Shown piece by piece: positions 42,015 through 51,113 of a stretch of DNA of 64,000 nt. The notes under the pieces were generated by a model that was not told where the DNA came from, did not search any database, and saw only the letters and a list, made by a program, of their open reading frames with translations. The position numbers and the translations under genes are program-made. The DNA lies in contig NZ_JACMTR010000002.1 in assembly GCF_014267175.1 (NCBI RefSeq), positions 3,435,501-3,499,500 of the forward strand, in the 5' to 3' direction. Positions within the stretch are counted from its first letter, which is position 1; each line of letters starts with the position of its first letter. The stretch is from Pseudonocardia sp. C8. Lineage in GTDB: Bacteria; Actinomycetota; Actinomycetes; Mycobacteriales; Pseudonocardiaceae.

Positions 42015-43301
42015 ATGTCGAGGCCCTGGGAGCGCTCGCGCGGCCGGCACACGCCCGGCCGGCGACGCCGCTCGCTGCACCGCCGCACGCTCGGCCGGCT
42101 GGCCGTGCTGCTGGTCGTGCTGGCCGCCCTGGTGGCGGGGGGTACCGCGGCGGTCGCCGACGCCCGCATCGGGGACACGATCGCGCGCAACCTCGCCGGG
42201 GCCGTCGACCGGTTCACGCCCCGCCCGGCCCCACCGCCGGTCGCCCCGGTCCTGACGACGGCCCCGCGGCCCGGCCCGCCGGTGAGCCCCGGCGACCCGG
42301 CGACCGTCGAGGTCAACACCGGCCGGCTGGAGGGGGTCACGCTGACCGGCGACGACGGCCCGGTCCCCGGCACGCCGTCCCCCGACGGCCGGGCCTGGAC
42401 CACGACCGCCCCGCTGGACTTCGACACCACCTACCGCTGGAGCGGTACCTGGGTGCTCGACGAACGGACCCGCCGCCCGCTGGCCGCGGACCCGTTCACC
42501 ACCGTCGACCCCGCGGACACGATCGAGGCGAGCATGAACGTCCGCGACGGCGCCGAGGTCGGCGTCGGCGCCCCGGTCGCGATCCGCTTCCCGGCGAACC
42601 TGTCCGACGCGGCGAAGGCCACCGTCGAGAAGGCGCTCACGGTGGAGACGTCGCGGCCGGTCGAGGGCGCCTGGGCGTGGCTGCCCGACGACGCCGAGGG
42701 CTCCCGCGTGCACTACCGGCCGAAGGAGTACTGGCCGTCCGGCACGCGGGTCCGGGTGCACGGCGCGCTGCGCGGGCTCGACCTGGGCGACGCCGGCTGG
42801 GTCACCGAGGACATCGACCGCACGTTCACCGTCGGCACCCGCCGGATCGTGAAGGCGGACACCCGGAGCCACCAGATCGCCGTCGTCGAGAACGGGAAGG
42901 AGGTGGCCCGCTACGACGCGTCCTACGGCCTGGAGTCCGACCCGAACCGGGTGACCCGCTCGGGCGTGCACGTGGTGATGAACAAGGCCGAGAAGGTCCT
43001 CATGACCAACGAGGCCTACGGCTACGTCGACCAGCCGCAGTACTGGGCGGTCCGGATCTCCAACAACGGCGAGTACATCCACGCGAACCCGGCGTCGGCG
43101 TACGCCCAGGGCAGCCGGAACGTCAGCCACGGCTGCATCAACCTGTCCACGAAGGACGCCAAGCGGTTCTTCGCGACGGTGCGGTTCGGCGACCCGGTCG
43201 AGGTGACCGGCAGCTCGCAGCCGCTCACCCGGCAGGACGGCGACTACTACGACTGGACCGTCCCGTGGGACGAGTGGACGGCGATGAGCGCCCTCACCTG
43301 A
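42015..43301 (+). CDS. L,D-transpeptidase with Ig-like domain (Ldt-Mt2-like)
   Basis: A 428-residue exported L,D-transpeptidase. Residues ~20-50 form a signal anchor (TLGRLAVLLVVLAALVAGGTAAVA), then a Pro-rich linker, two Ig-like regions (~95-270) and the YkuD catalytic domain with HANPASAYAQGSRNVSHGCINLS (His and Cys). Domain order equals mycobacterial LdtMt2, which makes 3-3 crosslinks in peptidoglycan. ATG 42015 is preferred; the alternative ATG 42003 has AGGA directly abutting and is unlikely. Its end overlaps the converging ligase gene by 8 bp. Confidence 0.88.
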   Translation: MSRPWERSRGRHTPGRRRRSLHRRTLGRLAVLLVVLAALVAGGTAAVADARIGDTIARNLAGAVDRFTPRPAPPPVAPVLTTAPRPGPPVSPGDPATVEVNTGRLEGVTLTGDDGPVPGTPSPDGRAWTTTAPLDFDTTYRWSGTWVLDERTRRPLAADPFTTVDPADTIEASMNVRDGAEVGVGAPVAIRFPANLSDAAKATVEKALTVETSRPVEGAWAWLPDDAEGSRVHYRPKEYWPSGTRVRVHGALRGLDLGDAGWVTEDIDRTFTVGTRRIVKADTRSHQIAVVENGKEVARYDASYGLESDPNRVTRSGVHVVMNKAEKVLMTNEAYGYVDQPQYWAVRISNNGEYIHANPASAYAQGSRNVSHGCINLSTKDAKRFFATVRFGDPVEVTGSSQPLTRQDGDYYDWTVPWDEWTAMSALT

Positions 43302-44901
43302 TCCGGCGTTCCTGCCCCTTCCAGGCCTCGGCGCGCAGCACGAACTTCTGGATCTTGCCCGTGGAGGTCTTCGGCAGCTCGGTGAAGGTCACCTTCTTCG
43401 GTGCCTTGAACCGGGCGAGCCGGTCCCGCACGTGCGCGACGATGTCGTCCTCGGTCGCCGTCGCGCCCGCGCGCAGGGTGACGTAGGCGGCGGGCACCTC
43501 GCCCCAGTGCTCGTCCGGGACGGCGATCACCGCGACCTCCAGGACGGCCGGGTGGTCGGCGATCGCCTGCTCGACCTCGACGCTCGCGATGTTCTCGCCA
43601 CCCGAGACGATCACGTCCTTGGAGCGGTCGCGGAGCTCGACGTAGCCGTCGGGATGCAGGACGCCGATGTCGCCGGTCCGGAACCAGCCGTCCGGCACGG
43701 CGTCCCGGGTGGCCTGCTCGTCGTCCAGGTAGCCCAGCATGACGTTGTTGCCGCGCAACGCGATCTGCCCGGTGGTGACGCCGTCGGCCGGCACGTCGTC
43801 ACCGTCCTCGGTGATCACCCGGACCGTGCAGGAGATCATGTTCCCGACGCCCTGACGGGCCTTCATCCGGGCCTGCGCCTCGCCGCCCAGGTCGTTCCAC
43901 TCCGGACGCCAGTCGCAGATCATCGCCGGCCCGAACGTCTCGGTGAGCCCGTAGAGGTGGGTGACCTCGAACCCGAGCTCGGCCATCCGGCGCAGGATCG
44001 CCGGGCTCGGCGGCGCACCCCCGGTCGCCACGCGCACCGGCGTCGCGACCGGGGCCGCCTGCGGCGCGTGGGCGATCATCGACAGGACGGTGGGCGCCCC
44101 GTTGAGGTGGGTGACACCGTGGTCGCGGATCAGCTCCCAGATCCGCGCCGGCTCGACCGCCGGCAGGCACACGTGCGTGGCCGCGGCGGCGGTCACCGCC
44201 CACGGGAAGCACCAGCCGTTGCAGTGGAACATGGGCAGCGTCCAGAGGTGCACCGACGACGGCGTCAGCCCGGTGTGCCCCACCATCGCCAGGGCCTGCA
44301 GGTAGGCGCCGCGGTGGTGGTACATGACGCCCTTGGGCTTCCCGGTCGTCCCGGACGTGTAGTTGATCGAGAGCAGGGCACGCTCGTCGTCCGGGGTGAC
44401 GGCCGTCGGCTCGCCCCAGCTGATGAGACGCTCGTAGTCGTCACCCACCCGGACGTCCTGCGGCGGCGCGTCCAGCCGGCCGAGGGCGTCGGCGACCAGC
44501 TCGTCGAACGCCGGGTCGTGGACCAGCACCGACGCGCCCGAGTGCGCCAGGATGTAGGCGATCTCCCCCGCGGACAGCCGGGTGTTGATCGCGACGAGCG
44601 GCACGCCGGACCACGGCACGGCGAACGTGGCCTCCAGCCCGACGTGCGTGTTCGGGACCAGCACGGCCACCGGCCGCCCGGAGTGGATGGCGGCGAGCCC
44701 GCCGGCGAGCGCGTGGCACCGCTCGTGCAGCTCGGTGTAGGTGTACCGCAGGTCCCCGTCGACGACGGCGATCCGGTCGCCGTGCGCCGCCGCGGCCCGG
44801 TCCAGGAACGCGGTCGGCGTCAGCGGCTCGTACGACAGCGAGGTCAGGTCCGCGGGCACACCGGCGGGGTGCGGGCTGGGGGGAACGCCGCCGTCGGTCA
44901 T
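43294..44901 (-). CDS. Acyl-CoA synthetase (AMP-forming ligase, FadD-like)
   Basis: A 535-residue adenylate-forming enzyme. Core motifs: YTSGTTGKPKGVMYHHRG (phosphate-binding loop), HLYGLTETFGPA (A5), GWFRTGDIGVLHPDGY (A7) and the catalytic Lys in TSTGKIQKFVLR. It activates a fatty or other carboxylic acid with ATP and CoA. The start is ATG 44901. The adjacent divergent genes for an acyl-CoA dehydrogenase and an enoyl-CoA hydratase suggest a beta-oxidation-type set. Confidence 0.88.
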   Translation of the reverse strand: MTDGGVPPSPHPAGVPADLTSLSYEPLTPTAFLDRAAAAHGDRIAVVDGDLRYTYTELHERCHALAGGLAAIHSGRPVAVLVPNTHVGLEATFAVPWSGVPLVAINTRLSAGEIAYILAHSGASVLVHDPAFDELVADALGRLDAPPQDVRVGDDYERLISWGEPTAVTPDDERALLSINYTSGTTGKPKGVMYHHRGAYLQALAMVGHTGLTPSSVHLWTLPMFHCNGWCFPWAVTAAAATHVCLPAVEPARIWELIRDHGVTHLNGAPTVLSMIAHAPQAAPVATPVRVATGGAPPSPAILRRMAELGFEVTHLYGLTETFGPAMICDWRPEWNDLGGEAQARMKARQGVGNMISCTVRVITEDGDDVPADGVTTGQIALRGNNVMLGYLDDEQATRDAVPDGWFRTGDIGVLHPDGYVELRDRSKDVIVSGGENIASVEVEQAIADHPAVLEVAVIAVPDEHWGEVPAAYVTLRAGATATEDDIVAHVRDRLARFKAPKKVTFTELPKTSTGKIQKFVLRAEAWKGQERRIR

Positions 44902-45055
44902 GGGTCGCAGCCTCCCCGCGCGCGGCGGCCCGCGCAACGGCCCCGCCCCGCACGGGTCCGGTGCACACCGCACGGCGTGGGAGTGCGCCGCGCGAGCGCG
45001 GACGAGGGGTTAGGTTCGCAGTGGCAACGAACGCGCGACGGAGGGCGGCTCGACG

Positions 45056-46342
45056 ATGGCATGGGACTTCAGCACCGACCCGGGTTTCGAGAAGAAGCTC
45101 GCGTGGATGCGCGAGTTCGTCCGCGACGAGATCATCCCGCTGGAGACCCTGGACCTCGACCGGGAGACGTTCGCCCGGATCACCGCCCCGCTCAAGGAAC
45201 GGGTGCGGGAGCAGGGCCTGTGGGCGGCGCACCTGCCCCCGGAGCTCGGTGGCGGCGGGTTCGGCCAGGTCGCGCTCGGGCTGATGCACGAGATCCTCGG
45301 CCGGTGCCGCTACGCCCCGGGGATCTTCGGGAACCAGGCGCCCGACTCGGGCAACGCCGAGCTGCTGGCCATCGGCGGGTCCGAGGAGCAGAAGGACCGC
45401 TGGATGCACCCGCTGCTGCGCGGCGAGCTGCGGTCGTGCTTCTCGATGACCGAGCCGGGCGCCGGCGCGGACCCGACGATGCTCACCACCCGCGCCGTCC
45501 GGGACGGCGACGAGTACGTGATCAACGGTCACAAGTGGTTCTCGTCGAACGCCACCGGCTCGGACTTCCTGATCGTCATGGCGGTCACCGACCCGGACGC
45601 GCCGCCGTACCAGCGGGCGTCGATGATCATCGTGCCGACGGACACGCCGGGCGTCGACGTCGCGCGGGACATCCCGGTGATGGACCACCCCGAGGTCGGC
45701 GGGGAGATCTACGGCGGGCACGCCGAGGTGTTCTACCGCGACGTGCGGGTGCCGGCCGGGAACCTCGTCGGCAACGAGGGCGACGGCTTCCGGCTGGCCC
45801 AGCAGCGGCTCGGACCGGGCCGGATCCACCACGCCATGCGCTGGCTCGGCCAGTCGCAGCGGGCCTTCGACATGATGTGCGAGCGCGCGGTGAGCCGGAC
45901 GGCGAGCGGCTCCCGGCTGGCCGACAAGCAGATGGTCCAGGACATGATCGCGACGTCGGCGGCGGAGATGCAGGCGGCGCGGCTGCTCACCCTGCACGCG
46001 GCCTGGACGATGGACCAGGTCGGCGCCTCGAACGCCCGCGTCGAGATCGGGATGATCAAGTACTGGGGCGCGCGGGTGCTGCACGACGTGATCGACCGGG
46101 CGATCCAGGTGCACGGCTCGCTGGGCTTCTCCGGGGACCTGCCGCTGGAGCAGATGTACCGGGCGGCCCGGGCCGCGCGGATCTACGACGGCCCGGACGA
46201 GGTGCACAAGGAGTCCGTGGCCCGCCGGATCCTGCGCGGCTACGCACCGGTGGAGGTGCCGACCGAGCACGTCCCCACCCGCACCGAGGCGGCCCGGAAG
46301 AAGTTCGCCGGGTACCTGGAGGCCGCGACCGCCGACGCCTGA
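45056..46342 (+). CDS. Acyl-CoA dehydrogenase, ACAD10/11-like
   Basis: A 428-residue flavin acyl-CoA dehydrogenase. FAD-binding and substrate motifs: CFSMTEPGAGADPTML, KWFSSNATGSDFLIVM, and the C-terminal QVHGSLGFSGDLPLEQMYRAARAARIYDGPDEVHKE with the base in GPDEVH, a feature of the ACAD10/11 type. It oxidises an acyl-CoA to the enoyl-CoA. A -10-like TAGGTT at 45011-45016 would give a short leader; GGAGGG lies 10 nt before ATG 45056. Shares a divergent region with the ligase. Confidence 0.88.
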   Translation: MAWDFSTDPGFEKKLAWMREFVRDEIIPLETLDLDRETFARITAPLKERVREQGLWAAHLPPELGGGGFGQVALGLMHEILGRCRYAPGIFGNQAPDSGNAELLAIGGSEEQKDRWMHPLLRGELRSCFSMTEPGAGADPTMLTTRAVRDGDEYVINGHKWFSSNATGSDFLIVMAVTDPDAPPYQRASMIIVPTDTPGVDVARDIPVMDHPEVGGEIYGGHAEVFYRDVRVPAGNLVGNEGDGFRLAQQRLGPGRIHHAMRWLGQSQRAFDMMCERAVSRTASGSRLADKQMVQDMIATSAAEMQAARLLTLHAAWTMDQVGASNARVEIGMIKYWGARVLHDVIDRAIQVHGSLGFSGDLPLEQMYRAARAARIYDGPDEVHKESVARRILRGYAPVEVPTEHVPTRTEAARKKFAGYLEAATADA

Positions 46343-46354
46343 ACGGCCGCGAGG

Positions 46355-47122
46355 TCAGCGGCCGGTCCAGTGCGGGGCGCGCTTCTCCAGGAACGCCGCG
46401 ATCCCCTCGGCCCGGTCCGCCGACCGGTCGATCGCGGCGGACGCGATCTCGGTCGCCGCCCAGCCCCGCTCGTCCGGCTCGGACACCACGCGCTCCAGCG
46501 CGCGCAGCGACACCGAGACGGCGAGCGGGGAGTTCGCGCACACCTGCTGCGCGAGCTCCAGGGCGGCGGCCTCGGCCCGGCCGGGCTCGACCAGCTCGTT
46601 CACCAGCCCCAGCTGGTGCGCCCGCGCCGCGTCGAGCGGCTGGCCGGTCACGAGCAGCTGCTTGGCCACGTTCAGCGGCAGCGGTCGCGGCGTGCGGAAC
46701 AGCGCCCCGCAGTTCGCGACGAGCCCGCGGGCGACCTCGGGCAGCCCGAACCGCGCCGTCGACGAGGCGACGACCATGTCACAGGCCAGCACGATCTCGA
46801 ACCCGCCGCCGTAGGCGACCCCCTCGACGGCGGCGATCAGCGGGCGGCGCCGGTCCCGCCGGACGACGCCGTAGTTCCCGCCCCGCGGGGTCGGGCCGCC
46901 GGAACCGGCGGCCAGGTCGGTCCCGGCACTGAACGCGGCGGCGTCGCCGGCGAGCACCCCGCACCAGAGGTCCGGGTCGTCGTCGAGCCGGTTCAGGGCC
47001 TCGTCCAGGGCCGCCGTCATCGCCGCGTCCACCGCGTTGCGCTTCTCGGGTCGCGTCATCCGCACCAGCAGCACGTTCCCGTGCTGTTCGGTCTCGATCC
47101 GCGCCTGCATAACCTCGGTCAC
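46355..47122 (-). CDS. Enoyl-CoA hydratase
   Basis: A 255-residue crotonase: RNAVDAAMTAALDEAL, AAFSAGTDLAAG, GVAYGGGFEIVLACDMVVASSTARFGLPEVARGLV with both Glu residues of a hydratase in place. Hydrates enoyl-CoA in beta-oxidation or acts in ring/side chain degradation. Two starts are possible; GTG 47122 is chosen because a TACGCT -10 box (47130-47135, minus) ends seven bases before it, so a leaderless mRNA is expected. ATG 47110 is in frame. Confidence 0.85.
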   Translation of the reverse strand: MTEVMQARIETEQHGNVLLVRMTRPEKRNAVDAAMTAALDEALNRLDDDPDLWCGVLAGDAAAFSAGTDLAAGSGGPTPRGGNYGVVRRDRRRPLIAAVEGVAYGGGFEIVLACDMVVASSTARFGLPEVARGLVANCGALFRTPRPLPLNVAKQLLVTGQPLDAARAHQLGLVNELVEPGRAEAAALELAQQVCANSPLAVSVSLRALERVVSEPDERGWAATEIASAAIDRSADRAEGIAAFLEKRAPHWTGR

Positions 47123-47129
47123 GATCCGT

Positions 47130-47135
47130 AGCGTA
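47130..47135 (-). promoter_or_regulatory. Leaderless -10 box of the enoyl-CoA hydratase gene
   Basis: TACGCT on the minus strand, seven bases before GTG 47122. It forms a divergent pair with TACTGT at 47161-47166. Confidence 0.5.
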
Positions 47136-47160
47136 AGTGGGAGCCGCGCGTCGGCGTTCG

Positions 47161-47166
47161 TACTGT
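47161..47166 (+). promoter_or_regulatory. Leaderless -10 box of the MBL hydrolase gene
   Basis: TACTGT ends seven bases before GTG 47174, which decides that start over GTG 47165 lying inside the box. Confidence 0.5.
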
Positions 47167-47173
47167 GGACATC

Positions 47174-48304
47174 GTGTCCCGCACGACCCGCGCCGCCGGC
47201 ACCGCGGCCGCCCTCGCCCCGGTCCTCGCCCTCACCGGCCTCGGCCTGCACGTCCGCCGCAACATGGGCGCCCGGCACGGCGAGCTGCGCCGGCTCGCGG
47301 CGACCTCCCCGAACGCGATCGACGGCATCTTCGCCAACACCGAGCCCGGGCTGCCCCGGGCCAAGGCGTCGATCAAGATGCTGCTCAACATGCTGCGCAG
47401 CCGCTCGACCGAGGGCGTCCCGCCCGGCCCGGTCCCGCTGGGCCACCCGGAGCTCCCCGCCGTGCCGGCCGGCCTCGCCGTGACCTGGCTGGGGCACGCG
47501 AGCACCCTGCTGGAGGTGGACGGCCGGCGGGTGCTCGTCGACCCGGTGTGGTCCGAGTACGCCTCCCCGGTCCCGTTCCTCGGGCCGCGCCGGCTGCACC
47601 CGCCGGTCGCGCCGCTGTCCGCGCTGCGCGACGTCGAGATCGTCCTGCTCAGCCACGACCACTACGACCACCTCGACCGGCCGACGATCATCCGGCTGGC
47701 CCGCAGCACGTCCGCGGTGTTCGTCGGCCCGCTCGGTGTCGGCGCGCACCTGCGCGCCTGGGGGGTGCCGGCGCACCGGATCGTCGAGCGGGACTGGGAC
47801 GGCGTCGTCCACGCCTGCGGGCTGGTCCTGACCTGCCTGGAGACCCGGCACTTCTCCGGGCGCGGGATCCGCCGTAACACCACCCAGTGGGCGGCCTGGA
47901 AGGTCGCCGGGCCGGAGCACGCCGTCTACGTCGGCGGGGACACCGGGCCCACCCGGGTGCACGCCCGTACCGGGGCCGCGCACGGCCCGTTCGACCTGAC
48001 GCTGCTGCCCGTCGGGGCCTACGCCGAGCTGTGGCCGGACATCCACGCCGACCCCGAGCAGGCGGTCACCGCCCACCGTGACCTCGGCGGGCGGGTGATG
48101 CTGCCGGTCCACTGGGCCACGTTCAACCTCGGGTTCCACCCCTGGGACGAGCCCGTCGAGCGCGCCCGCAAGGCCGCGGCCGCCCAGGACGTCGTGCTCG
48201 CACTCCCCCGGCCCGGGCAGCGGGTCGACCTCACCGCGGTGCGGACGGCCGACGAGGCGCGCGCCGCCGTCCCGGCCGAGTCGTGGTGGCCCGCGCAACG
48301 CTGA
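47174..48304 (+). CDS. Metallo-beta-lactamase fold hydrolase (NAPE-PLD-like)
   Basis: A 376-residue MBL-fold protein. Metal motif LLSHDHYDHLD (HxHxDH), then LTCLETRHFSGR and VYVGGDTGPT, with the final His in LPVHWATFNLGFHPWDEP. This branch includes N-acylphosphatidylethanolamine phospholipase D, with hydrophobic N-terminal residues (TAAALAPVLALTGLGLHV) that may anchor it. Probable lipid phosphodiesterase or lactonase. GTG 47174 is chosen from the -10 box spacing. Confidence 0.8.
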   Translation: MSRTTRAAGTAAALAPVLALTGLGLHVRRNMGARHGELRRLAATSPNAIDGIFANTEPGLPRAKASIKMLLNMLRSRSTEGVPPGPVPLGHPELPAVPAGLAVTWLGHASTLLEVDGRRVLVDPVWSEYASPVPFLGPRRLHPPVAPLSALRDVEIVLLSHDHYDHLDRPTIIRLARSTSAVFVGPLGVGAHLRAWGVPAHRIVERDWDGVVHACGLVLTCLETRHFSGRGIRRNTTQWAAWKVAGPEHAVYVGGDTGPTRVHARTGAAHGPFDLTLLPVGAYAELWPDIHADPEQAVTAHRDLGGRVMLPVHWATFNLGFHPWDEPVERARKAAAAQDVVLALPRPGQRVDLTAVRTADEARAAVPAESWWPAQR

Positions 48305-48420
48305 GCAGCCGAATCGGCCCGGCCTGCGCCTTTCCGGCGATTCATGCCTGCGCCGGACGTCGTATCCACCGTTGTGGCCGGGCGCCGTGTCACGAGTCCG
48401 GAACCTTTTCTCCGACGGGT

Positions 48421-48450
48421 TCGACACGGCACAACGGCATCCCTTATCGT
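48421..48450 (+). promoter_or_regulatory. Promoter candidate of lsr2
   Basis: TCGACA at 48421-48426 (-35, 5 of 6 to TTGACA), 18 bases, TATCGT at 48445-48450 (-10). It lies in the AT-richer 265-bp leader region 48305-48569. No coding frame in this region is convincing. Confidence 0.45.
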
Positions 48451-48569
48451 TCTGCCCGAAAACGGTTGGCCGGATGGTTCCGGGTCGTTCCGGGAGGGAT
48501 ACCGGGTGCGTGCCGGCGACGCCGATTCACCCACCCGGATGCTGAGTTCCCCCCGGAAGGAATGACGAC

Positions 48570-48917
48570 GTGGCGCAGCAGACGACGATCATACTGGTCG
48601 ACGACCTCGACGGCTCCGAGGCCGACGAGCAGGTCGAGTTCGCCGTCGACGGGCGCACCTACGAGATCGACCTTTCCGCCGAGAATGCCGCGCGCCTGCG
48701 TGATTCCCTCGCACCTTACGTGGCGGCGGCCCGCCGGGTCGGCGGTCGTCGCCGGGGCGCCCCGGCGGCGCCGGGCCCGTCCGGCGGATCGAGCGCGTCG
48801 GAACGTGCCGCGAACCGGGCCGTGCGCGAATGGGCGGTCGCCCAGGGCATGAAGATCTCCGAGCGGGGCCGTATCCCGTCGTCGGTTCTCGCCGCCTATC
48901 AGAACGCGCACGCGTAG
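48570..48917 (+). CDS. lsr2: Lsr2 nucleoid-associated protein
   Basis: A 115-residue Lsr2, the actinobacterial H-NS-like protein that bridges AT-rich DNA and silences acquired genes. The N-terminal dimerisation half (VDDLDGSEADEQVEFAVDGRTYEIDLSAENAARLRDSL) and the C-terminal DNA-binding half with the AT-hook-like segment (REWAVAQGMKISERGRIPSSVLAAYQNA; RGR binds the minor groove) are both intact. A flexible Gly/Ala/Pro/Arg linker joins them. GTG 48570 has GGAAGGA 8 nt before it. Its low-GC leader could allow self-repression. Confidence 0.95.
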   Translation: MAQQTTIILVDDLDGSEADEQVEFAVDGRTYEIDLSAENAARLRDSLAPYVAAARRVGGRRRGAPAAPGPSGGSSASERAANRAVREWAVAQGMKISERGRIPSSVLAAYQNAHA

Positions 48918-49080
48918 CCGCAGCCGGGCCCCCGACGACACATGGCCGGTCACATCCGGGTGTCGCGAATCGGCGCGTGCGGTTCCGCGATCGGGAGATG
49001 GCAGGATCGTCCCCGACATTCCGTGCGCCCGGGCCCACCGGCCGGGGCCACGCGGGAGCCGCCGACGACGAGAGGCCCTG

Positions 49081-50616
49081 ATGTACCCAGGCACGCACGC
49101 CGCGACCACCCCCGACAAGCCGGCCGTGATCATGGGCGGCTCGGGCGAGACCCTCACCTACGCCGAGCTGGAGGCGGGGTCGGCGCGGCTCGCGAACCAC
49201 CTGCGTGCGGCCGGGCTGCAGCGGGGCGACGTCGTCGCGCTCGTGTCGGAGAACACCCCGCGCCTCTACGAGGTGTACTGGGCCGCGCAGCGGTCGGGCC
49301 TCTACGTCACCGCGGTGAACCACCACCTGTCGGCGCCGGAGGCGGCCTACATCGTGCGCGACTGCGGGGCGAAGGCGCTCGTCGTGTCCGCGGGGGTGGC
49401 CGGGCTGGCCGCCGCGATCGAGGACCACGTGGACGCGCCGGTCCGGCTCGCGTTCGGCGGCGAGATCCCCGGCGCGACGTCGTACACCGACTACGACGCC
49501 GCGATCGCCGACGTCCCGGCGGACCCGCCGGCCGACCAGCCGCGCGGCGCCGACATGCTCTACTCGTCGGGGACCACCGGCCGCCCGAAGGGGATCAAGC
49601 CCACGCTGCCGGACCGCCAGATCGACGAGCCGGGTGACACCTACGTGGATCTCTTCGGCCCGATGTACGGCTTCGACTCCGACACCGTCTACCTGTCCCC
49701 CGCACCGCTCTACCACGCCGCGCCGCTCCGGTTCACCGCCACGGTGCAGGCACTGGGCGGCACCGTCGTCGTCATGGAGCGGTTCGATCCCGAGCGGGCG
49801 CTCGCGCTGATCGACCGGTACTCGGTCACGCACTCGCAGTGGGTGCCGACGATGTTCGTGCGGATGCTCAAGCTGCCGGAGGACGTGCGGGCCTCCTACG
49901 ACGTGTCCTCGCTGCAGGTGGCGATCCACGCCGCCGCGCCGTGCCCGGTCGAGGTCAAGCAGGCCATGATCGACTGGTGGGGCCCGATCCTCTACGAGTA
50001 CTACTCCGCGACCGAGGCCATCGGCATGACCTTCATCGACACGCCGCGGTGGCTCGAGCGGCCGGGCTCGGTCGGTCAGGCGGTTCTCGGCACCATCCGG
50101 ATCTGCGACGACGCCGGCACCGAGCTCGGCCCGGGCGAGGTCGGCACGGTCTACTTCGAGCGCGACGTGCGCCCGTTCGAGTACCACAACGACCCGGGCA
50201 AGACCCTCGCGGCGCAGCACCCCGAGCACGAGAACTGGACCACCACCGGCGACCTCGGCTACGTCGACGAGGACGGCTACCTGTACCTCACCGACCGCAA
50301 GGCCTTCATGATCATCTCGGGTGGGGTGAACATCTACCCGCAGGAGGTCGAGGACGCGCTGGCGCTGCACCCGAAGGTGCTCGACGTGGCCGTGATCGGC
50401 GTGCCGGACGAGGAGATGGGCGAGGCGGTCAAGGCCGTCGTCCAGCCCCCGGAGGGCGTCGAGACCGGCCCGGAGCTGGAACGCGAGCTGATCGACTTCG
50501 TGCGGGAGCGGATCGCGCACTACAAGGCGCCGTCGTCGGTGGACTTCACCGACTTCCTGCCCCGCACCCCCACGGGCAAGCTGGTCAAGCGGGAGCTGCG
50601 CGACCGCTACGTGTAG
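49081..50616 (+). CDS. Acyl-CoA synthetase (FadD4-like)
   Basis: A 511-residue adenylate-forming ligase. Motifs: LYSSGTTGRPKGIKPTLPD (P-loop), YYSATEAIGMTFI (A5), GDLGYVDEDGYLYLTDRK (A7/A8) and TPTGKLVKREL (catalytic Lys). It is sister to the ligase at 43294 but only distantly similar. Long-chain or cyclic carboxylic acids are plausible substrates. ATG 49081. It follows lsr2 by 160 bp; a small palindromic run is in between but no clear control site. Confidence 0.85.
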   Translation: MYPGTHAATTPDKPAVIMGGSGETLTYAELEAGSARLANHLRAAGLQRGDVVALVSENTPRLYEVYWAAQRSGLYVTAVNHHLSAPEAAYIVRDCGAKALVVSAGVAGLAAAIEDHVDAPVRLAFGGEIPGATSYTDYDAAIADVPADPPADQPRGADMLYSSGTTGRPKGIKPTLPDRQIDEPGDTYVDLFGPMYGFDSDTVYLSPAPLYHAAPLRFTATVQALGGTVVVMERFDPERALALIDRYSVTHSQWVPTMFVRMLKLPEDVRASYDVSSLQVAIHAAAPCPVEVKQAMIDWWGPILYEYYSATEAIGMTFIDTPRWLERPGSVGQAVLGTIRICDDAGTELGPGEVGTVYFERDVRPFEYHNDPGKTLAAQHPEHENWTTTGDLGYVDEDGYLYLTDRKAFMIISGGVNIYPQEVEDALALHPKVLDVAVIGVPDEEMGEAVKAVVQPPEGVETGPELERELIDFVRERIAHYKAPSSVDFTDFLPRTPTGKLVKRELRDRYV

Positions 50617-50778
50617 GTCGGCCGCCTCACCCGCGGCCGCCCGTAGCGCGACCGCGACCAGGCCGCGCCGGCGCCGTGCGGCACCGCCACCCCGAGGGCG
50701 ACGAGGGACGGGGTGCCGAAGGCACCCGCGCCGGCCGGCGGGGCGCCGGGTCGAGCCCGGTCCGAGCGCCGCGACCGA

Positions 50779-51060
50779 GTCGATCAGCGCGAACCCGCCC
50801 CGCTGGGGGCGACACCGCGCAACCCGACCGCCCCGCCTGAGTCGATCAGCACGAACCCGCCCCAGACAGGACGACAACGCGCAACCCGAGCCCCACACCC
50901 AGATCGATCAGCACGCACGCGCCCCGCTCGGGGCGAGAACGCGCACCTCGAGCCCCACACACGAGTCGATCAGCACGGCGTCGCCCCGGACAGGGCGACA
51001 ACGTGCAACCCGAGCGCCACGCCCGGATCGATCAGCACGATCCCGCCCCGGGCCCGGACG
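50779..51060. repeat. 62-bp hairpin tandem repeat, array C (5 regular units)
   Basis: RTCGATCA starts units at 50779, 50841, 50903, 50965 and 51027, exactly 62 bp apart each time. Within a unit GCRCG faces CGYGC (outer stem), and CGCCCC faces GGGGCG (inner stem), with ACAA/AGAA between. The gap 50617-51101 holds this array and, before it, a G+C-rich stretch without features. Confidence 0.9.
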
Positions 51061-51101
51061 GTCCCCACCGAAACCGGTCGCCCACCACGACACGCGCGTT
51101 C

Positions 51102-51107
51102 TACGGT
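51102..51107 (+). promoter_or_regulatory. Leaderless -10 box of the MOSC gene
   Basis: TACGGT, six bases before GTG 51114, directly after array C. It decides the GTG start over longer in-frame options. Confidence 0.55.
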
Positions 51108-51113
51108 CCACGG

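Noticed and set aside
45005-45023. Fourth IdeR box before the acyl-CoA dehydrogenase
   Set aside because: GGGGTTAGGTTCG matches only about 9 of 19 positions; the TAGGTT is better read as a -10 box.
48344-48565. A 73-codon frame before lsr2
   Set aside because: Codon bias is not like neighbouring genes, it lies in the AT-rich leader with the promoter, and no family is recognisable.
50779-51060. CRISPR array
   Set aside because: The regular 62-bp units are repeated throughout, without variable spacers, and no cas gene is in the window.
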